From Lentimicrobium sp. L6 (GTDB taxonomy: Bacteria; Bacteroidota; Bacteroidia; Bacteroidales; UBA12170): 56,901 bases of DNA. The DNA lies in the NCBI RefSeq assembly GCF_013166655.1, contig NZ_JABKCA010000028.1:1-56901 (forward strand), written 5' to 3'. The first letter of the stretch is position 1, and every line of letters begins with the position of its first letter. Shown one piece after another: positions 51,250 to 56,901 of the stretch. The notes under the pieces are model-generated. The model saw nothing but the letters and a program-made list of their open reading frames with translations. It ran no database searches and was not told the DNA's origin. The position numbers and the translations under genes are program-made.

Positions 51250-52695
51250 ATGTTAAAATGTAAACATAGAAATTTTGTTATTGTTCTGCTCTTTTTTGCT
51301 TTTATCTATAGCATATTATCCCTAGTCAATCATTATCATTTCAGAACTTTTGCGCTCGATTTAGGAGCTTATACAAACGCTCTTTATGATTATATGCATT
51401 TTCAATTTAACGACAGTAGAGTTTTTAAACCTATTTCAGAGAACCTATTGGCTGATCATTTCGATATTTATTTGATTCTCTTTGCTCCTTTTTCTCTCCT
51501 TTTTGGGACCTATACTCTACTTATTATTCAAATACTTTCTATTCTTTTTGGAGGATGGGGCATATATAAATATTTCTCCGATGAGGAATATAAACCCTCC
51601 ATTGCCATTTCAGCATTGATTTGGTATTTTAGTTTTTTTGGAGTTTTTACTGCTTTAGCTTTCGACTATCATTCTAATGTGGTGGCGGCAACTATAGTTC
51701 CTTGGTTTTTTTATGCCATTAAAAAGAGAAAAATAGGATGGAGCTTTATGCTCATGATTTTCATTTTAATCAGTAAAGAAAATATTCCGCTTTGGATGGC
51801 TTTTATCTGTTTAGGATTGGTAATTGAATATTGGAAAGATTTTAAAATGAGAAATAGGCTACTGGGATTTTTCCTGTTTAGTGCTTTTTATTTTGTTTTA
51901 GTGACTGGCTTCATTATGCCCGCCTTTGCTAATAATAACTCTTATCCACATTTTCATTATTCCTTTTTAGGCACAAATTCCAAAGAAGCCCTAGTCTTCT
52001 TGTTGAGCCATCCTCTAGAGAGTATTCAAACCTTATTTGTGAATCATATTGGAGACCCTGATGCCGATTTCATTAAACTTGAATTCCATATTTATTTATT
52101 TATTTCTGGATTTTTTCTGCTCTTTAAAAAGCCTCAATATATTTTAATGTTGATTCCTATTTTCTTTCAGAAAATGTTTCACGATAAATATATCATCTGG
52201 AGCACCAATGGACAATATAGTATTGAATTTGCAGTGATTATGGTCATTGGAATTTTTATGATTATCAATGAAATCAAGAGTGATAAATGGAGAAAAGTAT
52301 TACTTTATTCCTTAGTGATTGCCAATTTAGGTATTACTTTTAGAGTGATGGATAATCCCATTGTTCATTTAGGAAGAGCACAAATAAGAATCTATAAAGC
52401 GGATCATTATTCCAGAGATTTTAATGTAAAAGTTTTGCACGAACAGTTGAATTATATTCCTGAAAATGCTGTAGTTTCAGCTCAATCACCTTTTTTACCC
52501 CATTTGGCTTTAAGAGATTATATTTATCAATTTCCGATGATAGCGGATGCTGAGTATGTAATTTTTTCCTATGAAGAAGACCCCTATCCTCTAGATAAAG
52601 ATGCTTTTAAAAGGAAAACAGAGGAGCTTTTAAAAGCACAAGTTTGGAGCGTGCAATATGAACAAGGACCTATTCGAATATTGAAAAGAAAGTAG
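51250..52695 (+). CDS. DUF2079 polytopic membrane protein (GT-C-like)
   Basis: The protein has 481 aa with about ten hydrophobic helices and a C-terminal soluble part from about 400. The DUF2079 signature is in the N-terminal region: SLVNHYHFRTFALDLGAYTNALYDYM, then ENLLADHFDIYLILFAPF, with acidic residues D37 and D70 in the loops expected for the GT-C glycosyltransferase fold. KENIPLW and FHDKYIIWSTNGQYSIEF are also typical. A role in transferring sugars or related groups from lipid carriers is possible but unproven for the family. It is 18 bp downstream of nadA, probably co-transcribed without functional connection. Confidence 0.82.
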   Translation: MLKCKHRNFVIVLLFFAFIYSILSLVNHYHFRTFALDLGAYTNALYDYMHFQFNDSRVFKPISENLLADHFDIYLILFAPFSLLFGTYTLLIIQILSILFGGWGIYKYFSDEEYKPSIAISALIWYFSFFGVFTALAFDYHSNVVAATIVPWFFYAIKKRKIGWSFMLMIFILISKENIPLWMAFICLGLVIEYWKDFKMRNRLLGFFLFSAFYFVLVTGFIMPAFANNNSYPHFHYSFLGTNSKEALVFLLSHPLESIQTLFVNHIGDPDADFIKLEFHIYLFISGFFLLFKKPQYILMLIPIFFQKMFHDKYIIWSTNGQYSIEFAVIMVIGIFMIINEIKSDKWRKVLLYSLVIANLGITFRVMDNPIVHLGRAQIRIYKADHYSRDFNVKVLHEQLNYIPENAVVSAQSPFLPHLALRDYIYQFPMIADAEYVIFSYEEDPYPLDKDAFKRKTEELLKAQVWSVQYEQGPIRILKRK

Positions 52696-52731
52696 TTCGA
52701 TTAATATTTACCTTTGAAAGAAAATATCAAG

Positions 52732-53463
52732 ATGAAAAATATACTAATTATTGTTTTTAGTGTTTTTGTAATGAGCACATTTGCTCAAACAGAAACCATT
52801 AAATTTCCATCGGAGGATGGTATTGAAATTACAGCTGATCTTTATAAAATAGACGATGCTGCACCTTGGATTATTCTTCATCATCAGGCAGGATTTAGTA
52901 GGGGAGAGTATAGAAGTATTGCACCTAAGCTCAATGCATTAGGTTTTAATTGTATAGCTACCGATCAACGTTCTGGTAAAGAAGTAAATGGAGTGATTAA
53001 TCAAACGCATTTAGCAGCCGAAAAACAAGGCAAAGAAACCAAATACGTAAATGCTATTCCCGATTTAAAAGCCACACTTGAGTATGTAAAATCAGAATTG
53101 AAAGCTCAAGACATCATCATTTGGGGTTCTTCCTATTCTTCTGCTTTAACTTTTTATATGGCCAGCCAATATCCTGAAGATATCAAAGCAGTTTTGGCAT
53201 TTTCTCCTGGAGAATATTTTGAGATTAGTGGTGAAACGATTAGTTCTTTTGCAGCTCAAGTGAAATGCCCAGTGTTTATCACTTCTGCGAAAAATGAAGA
53301 GGAGTATTGGCGAGTTATTTACAATGCTGTTCCAGGCGAAAAGTATTTCTATTTACCTCAGGAAGAAGGATTTCATGGGTCTAGAGCTTTATGGTCAGAG
53401 AAAGTTGGACATGAATTGGTTTGGAAGGAAGTGGAAGAGTTTTTGAAAAATTGTAAAAAATAA
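52732..53463 (+). CDS. exported alpha/beta hydrolase (dienelactone-hydrolase-like)
   Basis: The product has 243 aa from ATG 52732, giving signal peptide MKNILIIVFSVFVMSTFA followed by Q; an upstream TTG (52714) would only add residues before the signal. The fold shows WIILHHQAGFSRGEYR (oxyanion region), the nucleophile elbow IIWGSSYSSALTF with the catalytic Ser in G-S-S-Y-S, a late acid near TSAKNEEEYW, and histidine in EEGFHGSRAL. The elbow G-x-S-x-S departs from GxSxG. It is a periplasmic serine hydrolase of unknown substrate. It lies 36 bp after the DUF2079 gene. Confidence 0.83.
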   Translation: MKNILIIVFSVFVMSTFAQTETIKFPSEDGIEITADLYKIDDAAPWIILHHQAGFSRGEYRSIAPKLNALGFNCIATDQRSGKEVNGVINQTHLAAEKQGKETKYVNAIPDLKATLEYVKSELKAQDIIIWGSSYSSALTFYMASQYPEDIKAVLAFSPGEYFEISGETISSFAAQVKCPVFITSAKNEEEYWRVIYNAVPGEKYFYLPQEEGFHGSRALWSEKVGHELVWKEVEEFLKNCKK

Positions 53464-53488
53464 TTTAAAACTTTGCTTTTATTGAAAA

Positions 53489-53519
53489 TTGATTTTAGCT
53501 ATAAAAATACTTACTTTTG
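53489..53519 (+). promoter_or_regulatory. promoter of the toxin-antitoxin operon
   Basis: TTG (53489-53491), 20 nt, then TACTTTTG (53512-53519), an exact TAnnTTTG. The antitoxin start is 16 nt further on, giving a very short leader. Confidence 0.65.
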
Positions 53520-53534
53520 TATAAATATTAGAAA

Positions 53535-53768
53535 ATGAATACTATAGATCTAAAAAATATTTTGATACATCAAATTGCTGGTATAGATGATAAATCATTC
53601 TTAGCAGCAATAAAAAATATTATTGATTTAAAAACAGATTCAACACTCTATCTTACTAATGTAGAACAGGAATATAAAATTGAACAAGGATTGAAAGAAT
53701 TGAACATTGGTAATTACATTACTAATGAACAGCTTGAAAAAGATGTTGATCAATGGTTAGAAGAATAA
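53535..53768 (+). CDS. antitoxin of a RelE/ParE-type pair
   Basis: The protein has 77 aa, no signal, acidic C-terminus EQLEKDVDQWLEE. It has no clear DNA-binding motif, but the size, helical pattern and the typical amphipathic tail that wraps the toxin fit short antitoxins placed before ParE/RelE genes in Bacteroidota. The LTNVEQEYKIEQGLKELNIG segment may be part of the toxin-binding region. Its stop overlaps the toxin start by 16 bp, the standard coupling that keeps antitoxin in excess. Confidence 0.8.
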   Translation: MNTIDLKNILIHQIAGIDDKSFLAAIKNIIDLKTDSTLYLTNVEQEYKIEQGLKELNIGNYITNEQLEKDVDQWLEE

Positions 53769-54052
53769 TTTGGTCAGCAAGTTCAAAGATTGATTTATTC
53801 GAAATTCTGAACTATTATTTTGAAAGAAATGGTAATAAAACCTACAGTAAAAAATTAAATTCTGATATTCGCTCTTCTGTTAAATTATTAAGCTCTTACC
53901 CAAAACTTGGAATACAAACCAAAACATCTAATGTAAGAGTTTTAATTGAAGGAAGGTTTGGTATTTTCTATAGGCTTAAAAATCATTCTATTGAGATTAT
54001 ATCTTTGTGGGATTTCCACCAAAATCCTGATAATGTGAAACATAAAAAATAG
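53753..54052 (+). CDS. RelE/ParE superfamily toxin
   Basis: The protein has 99 aa, basic. It opens MVRRIIWSASSKIDLFEILN, the usual first strand and helix (I-x-W-S-x-x-A/S-x-x-D-L-x-x-I) of ParE/RelE toxins. RSSVKLLSSYPKLGIQTKTSN, VRVLIEGRFGIFYRL and IEIISLWDFHQNPDNV follow, where WD-x-(R/H)-x-(N/Q)P is common in this branch. ParE members poison gyrase and RelE members cut mRNA on the ribosome; the sequence does not settle which. It is translationally coupled to the antitoxin. Confidence 0.88.
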   Translation: MVRRIIWSASSKIDLFEILNYYFERNGNKTYSKKLNSDIRSSVKLLSSYPKLGIQTKTSNVRVLIEGRFGIFYRLKNHSIEIISLWDFHQNPDNVKHKK

Positions 54053-54075
54053 CTTTCACATATTCCCTTTTTCCC

Positions 54076-54083
54076 TACTTTTG
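54076..54083 (+). promoter_or_regulatory. -7 promoter box of the nucleotidyltransferase gene
   Basis: TACTTTTG matches TAnnTTTG, 26 nt before the start; TTTC at 54054-54057, 18 nt upstream, may serve as the -33 element. Confidence 0.5.
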
Positions 54084-54109
54084 CCCTTTTAATTTGAAAA
54101 ACAAAACAA

Positions 54110-55015
54110 ATGAATAAACCTACCCTATTAATTCTCGCAGCAGGAATTGGAAGCCGTTATGGCGGATTAAAACAATTAGATAAAGTTGGCCCTGGTGGCG
54201 AAGCCATTATCGATTATAGTATCTACGATGCCATTCAAGCTGGTTTTGGAAAAGTAGTTTTTGTGATACGAAAAAGCATAGAAACCGATTTCCGTGAGTT
54301 TATTGGAAATAAATTGGATGGAAAAATAGAAGTAGCATATGTTTTTCAAGAGTTGGATAAACTTCCTGAAGGAATAACACCAAATCCAGATCGTCAGAAA
54401 CCTTATGGTACCGGACACGCCGTTTTAATGGCTGCTGATGTGATTAAAGAAAATTTTGCAGTAATTAATGCCGATGATTTCTATGGACGTGAAGCCTATG
54501 AAACCATTGCTAAATATTTTGGTGAATTAGACCCCAATGCCAATGACAATTGTATGGTGGGTTATAATTTAAAGAATACCTTATCGGATAATGGATATGT
54601 GAGTCGTGGACAGTGCAGTAGCGATGAAAATGCTTATTTAATTGATGTGGTGGAAAGAACTCATATTGAAAAGAAAGCCGATGGTATCTTTTTTAAAAAT
54701 GAGGAAAAAGAGCAAATTAAACTAGATGAAAATACTTTAGTTTCCATGAACTTTTGGGGTTTTACTCCTCAGTTTTTTGGTCAGTTAAATACTCGTTTCA
54801 CCAAGTTTATACAAAAAAATAAAGACCAGCTCAAAGCAGAATTTTATATCCCTACTGCAGTAAATGAGATGATAGAGGAGGGCATAGCCAAAACTAAAGT
54901 CTTAGAATCGGATGCAGCTTGGTTTGGTGTGACTTATCAAGAAGACAGACCAGTGGTGGTGGAGAGTATTCGGGATTTGATAAAAGCAGGAAAATATCCT
55001 GAGAGATTGTTTTAA
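54110..55015 (+). CDS. sugar-phosphate nucleotidyltransferase
   Basis: The protein has 301 aa with an NTP_transferase fold. The nucleotide loop is LLILAAGIGSRYGGLKQLDK (5-24). The second half has KPYGTGHAVLMAADVI, the metal-binding INADDFYG (DD), DNGYVSRGQ and MNFWGFTPQFF. It lacks the C-terminal left-handed beta-helix of GlmU-type enzymes. The gene is typically beside a NahK-like kinase in Bacteroidota, and the next gene here is such a kinase. Together they could turn a free hexosamine or hexose into its 1-phosphate and then an NDP-sugar. Nucleotide and sugar cannot be fixed from sequence; UTP and GlcNAc/GalNAc are plausible. Confidence 0.85.
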   Translation: MNKPTLLILAAGIGSRYGGLKQLDKVGPGGEAIIDYSIYDAIQAGFGKVVFVIRKSIETDFREFIGNKLDGKIEVAYVFQELDKLPEGITPNPDRQKPYGTGHAVLMAADVIKENFAVINADDFYGREAYETIAKYFGELDPNANDNCMVGYNLKNTLSDNGYVSRGQCSSDENAYLIDVVERTHIEKKADGIFFKNEEKEQIKLDENTLVSMNFWGFTPQFFGQLNTRFTKFIQKNKDQLKAEFYIPTAVNEMIEEGIAKTKVLESDAAWFGVTYQEDRPVVVESIRDLIKAGKYPERLF

Positions 55016-55154
55016 AGTTTGTCACAAAAAATCAATTTTTTCGTTACGCTTGAGCTGATAACAAACATTTACGAAAAGTAAACTTATTGTTTTCAAAGTT
55101 ACTCACAGTTAAATATTTTACTGTGTTCGTGAGCTCCCTTTGGTCGGTTCACAA

Positions 55155-55197
55155 GCCTCAAAATGACCTTTTCTGAAAAGCTTAGGCATTTTTTTTA
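55155..55197 (+). terminator. possible terminator of the nucleotidyltransferase gene
   Basis: Nested arms GCCT/AGGC (55155-55158 / 55184-55187) and CTTTT/AAAAG (55168-55172 / 55176-55180), followed by eight Ts. Also nearby is a CACAGT / ACTGTG pair at about 55105-55123. Confidence 0.45.
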
Positions 55198-55204
55198 GAA
55201 TACG

Positions 55205-55614
55205 TAACACAGCTCTCCTGAGCTGTGCCTTATATTTTGATTATGAATATGTTAAACCCCAGTTCTCCTGAACTGTGTAATTTAGTAGTATTAAAAGGCT
55301 TGTAAAAACGGCAGCTCAGGAGAGCCGCGTTAATTCTAGTTATCAGCAAACAGTTTTTGATTAAGGGTAACACAGTTCTCCTGAACTGTGCAATAGATGA
55401 TGTTATTAGTCTTGTAAAAACGGCAGCTCAGGAGAGCCGCGTTACTTCTAGTTATCAGCAAAAAGTTTTTGATTAGCAGTAACACATTTCTCCCGAACTG
55501 TAGAATAGATGGTTTTAATTGGTTTGGAAAAATCGCAGCTCAGGAGAGCCGCGTTACTTCTACTTATCAGCAAACAGTTTTTGATTACTAGTAACACAGT
55601 TCTCCTGAACTGTG
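55205..55614. repeat. tandem REP/BIME array with 112-bp period
   Basis: Forward palindromes, each opening TAAC and built as CACAG(T/C)TC-TCCT-GA(A/G)CTGTG, lie at 55205-55227, about 55255-55277, 55368-55390, 55480-55502 and 55592-55614. Inverted copies ending CGTTA lie at 55309-55332, 55421-55444 and 55533-55555 (core GCTC-AGGA-GAGC). The last three forward copies are exactly 112 bp apart, as are the inverted ones. The linker TTCTAGTTATCAGCAAACAG and following TTTTTGATTA is conserved too. The array fills most of the gap between the nucleotidyltransferase and NahK genes. Confidence 0.88.
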
Positions 55615-55720
55615 GAATTAATAGTGTTAGTAGGTATGATAAAACTGTAAATCGTAGAGCTATATTCTTCCTCCCCATTAATAATATTCCATGATTCACA
55701 TTTAATTATCCATAAATAAT

Positions 55721-55728
55721 TAGATTTG
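55721..55728 (+). promoter_or_regulatory. -7-like box abutting the NahK start codon
   Basis: TAGATTTG fits TAnnTTTG, but ends only 3 nt before ATG 55732. If it is used, the transcript would start at or near the start codon, giving a leaderless or almost leaderless mRNA. It may also be chance. Confidence 0.35.
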
Positions 55729-55731
55729 CTC

Positions 55732-56808
55732 ATGGAAAAACAAAAGCTGAAAAACATATATCAAAACTTCACTGCTGATGGTGAGTTCAAAGATTATCAA
55801 ACTCTGGTTTCAGGACATATTAATGATACTTATCTCATAGAAACAGATTTGAAATCTTATGTACTCCAAAAACTCAATCATCTCGTTTTTCCTAATATTC
55901 CAGAGCTGATGAATAATAAAGTGAATGTATCACAACATTTAGCACACAAATGTGATTTTCACCAAAGCCTCCTCCATTTTTATCCTACTTTAAAAAACCA
56001 ATACTATTATCAAGACGAGGAAGGATTTTACTGGAATATGATGAATTTTATTCCTGATTCTAAGGTCCTTGAAAAAACAGAAAATAAAGAACAGGCTGCT
56101 GAAGCGGGATATGCATTTGCAGCATTTATCCGCGCATTAGATGATTTTGATGCCGCTGATCTTTATGAAATCATTCCCGATTTCCATAAAATGTCGTTTA
56201 GGTATCAGCAGTTTGACGAAGCTTTGGATGGAGCAGGAGAGGATCGGTACGATGCTGTACCGATGCGTCAGCATAGAATTAAAATAGCTGCAGAGTGGAT
56301 TCAACAAGTTCTGACTAGTAGAGAAGAAATGCAAAAGCTGCAAAGGCTGCATGAGCAAGGTGAGATTCCATTACGCGTTACTCATAACGATACCAAGCTC
56401 AGTAATATACTATTCGATAATAATGATAAAGCTTTAGCAGTGATAGATTGGGATACTTTAATGCCGGGCATCATACACTATGATTTTGGAGATTCGGTTC
56501 GTACCATATGTAGTAATAGTACTGAGGATGAAACGGATTTGGATAAAGTGACTTTTAATTTGGAGTATTATAAATCTTACAAAGGGGCTTTTATAAATGA
56601 ATTAGATGGAATTTTAAGTGAGAAAGAGAAGGACTTGCTAGATCTGGCTCCACCGACCATCACTTTTATTATGGGTTTGAGGTTTCTTACCGATTATTTA
56701 AATGGTGATCAATACTATAAGATTAAATATGCCAATCATAATTTAGATAGAGCTGCTAATCAGTTTACTCTGGTGAATAGGATAAAAAAAAGCCTTGCAT
56801 ATGATTGA
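55732..56808 (+). CDS. nahK: N-acetylhexosamine 1-kinase-like phosphotransferase (NahK/LnpB-like)
   Basis: The product has 358 aa from ATG 55732 (a TTG at 55726 would add two residues and lies in a promoter-like box). It belongs to the APH/choline-kinase-like fold. SGHINDTYLIETDLKSYVLQ is the ATP-binding strand pair, IPLRVTHNDTKLSNILFD holds the catalytic Asp in HND, and AVIDWDTLMPGIIHYDFGDS holds the metal-binding D in the family's DFG-like position. These lines closely match bifidobacterial NahK as I remember it, which makes GlcNAc-1-P or GalNAc-1-P from free sugar and ATP. With the nucleotidyltransferase upstream it would form a salvage route to an NDP-hexosamine. The gene is complete; the last 93 bp of the window show no feature. 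Confidence 0.88.
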   Translation: MEKQKLKNIYQNFTADGEFKDYQTLVSGHINDTYLIETDLKSYVLQKLNHLVFPNIPELMNNKVNVSQHLAHKCDFHQSLLHFYPTLKNQYYYQDEEGFYWNMMNFIPDSKVLEKTENKEQAAEAGYAFAAFIRALDDFDAADLYEIIPDFHKMSFRYQQFDEALDGAGEDRYDAVPMRQHRIKIAAEWIQQVLTSREEMQKLQRLHEQGEIPLRVTHNDTKLSNILFDNNDKALAVIDWDTLMPGIIHYDFGDSVRTICSNSTEDETDLDKVTFNLEYYKSYKGAFINELDGILSEKEKDLLDLAPPTITFIMGLRFLTDYLNGDQYYKIKYANHNLDRAANQFTLVNRIKKSLAYD

Positions 56809-56901
56809 AAGATTCATAAAAAATGAATTGAGGTGCTCAATTGTTTACTTATCCTATCAGTTTGATAACCTATTAGTTAATCAGCGATATATTAAAATTG
56901 T

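Noticed and set aside
55205-55614. CRISPR-like appearance of regularly spaced palindromic repeats
   Set aside because: Units alternate in orientation, the segments between them are conserved and not unique, the period is 112 bp, and no cas gene is near. REP/BIME structure explains it.

Overview
The window reads as chromosome of a low-GC, anaerobic or fermentative member of the Bacteroidota, most likely Bacteroidia near Marinilabiliales/Bacteroidales (inference from gene content). Supporting signs are TonB-dependent receptors with carboxypeptidase-regulatory and STN domains, a FecI/FecR pair, many SPII lipoproteins with acidic +2 to +5 residues, DUF4175 and DUF4494 family proteins, ATP-type PEP carboxykinase, [FeFe] hydrogenases, and the Bacteroidota promoter box TAnnTTTG (sometimes with a TTTG box about 20 nt upstream) in front of many genes. 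No rRNA, tRNA, CRISPR array, prophage or intact insertion sequence was seen.

Layout. 1-3.5 kb: edge-truncated secreted protein, 2-Cys peroxiredoxin, FGE-fold lipoprotein, two small secreted proteins. 4.1-6.9 kb: TolC plus periplasmic adaptor without a pump gene. 7.5-9.97 kb: TonB-dependent receptor. 10.2-13.4 kb: pckA, a flavoprotein and an overlapping 24-aa membrane peptide. 14.0-19.1 kb: a surface-signalling operon made of a triple-repeat lipoprotein, ECF sigma, FecR anti-sigma and STN-containing receptor. 19.3-26.2 kb: serine hydrolase, a VIT/vWA chimera and small orphan genes. 26.4-29.8 kb: GH3 glucosidase and an esterase killed by one stop codon. 29.8-32.4 kb: a three-gene unit (cytidylyltransferase-like, CobD/HisC-like PLP enzyme, CDP-alcohol phosphotransferase) that could build a lipid or glycan head group. 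32.8-35.2 kb: a carboxyethylornithine-synthase-like dehydrogenase and a lipoprotein carbonic anhydrase.

35.8-40.7 kb is a five-gene hydrogenase unit resembling the hfsABCD cluster of thermophilic clostridia: a [2Fe-2S] protein, a PAS-containing sensory-type [FeFe] hydrogenase, a SpoIIE/PP2C phosphatase, a second short [FeFe] hydrogenase and a degenerate copy of the first protein. The likely logic is redox or H2 sensing passed to a phosphatase next to a catalytic enzyme.

41-57 kb looks like an origin region. All genes from 41.1 to 49.6 kb are on the minus strand and all from 50.3 to 56.8 kb on the plus strand. The divergent gap (49.62-50.30 kb) holds a cluster of TTATNAACA DnaA-box-like 9-mers and a 92% AT block. 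Two near-perfect ParB sites (parS, core CACGTG) flank mnmG/gidA 5-7 kb away. The right side carries nadA, a DUF2079 membrane protein, a hydrolase, a RelE/ParE toxin-antitoxin pair, and a sugar nucleotidyltransferase/NahK pair separated by a 112-bp-period array of palindromic REP elements.
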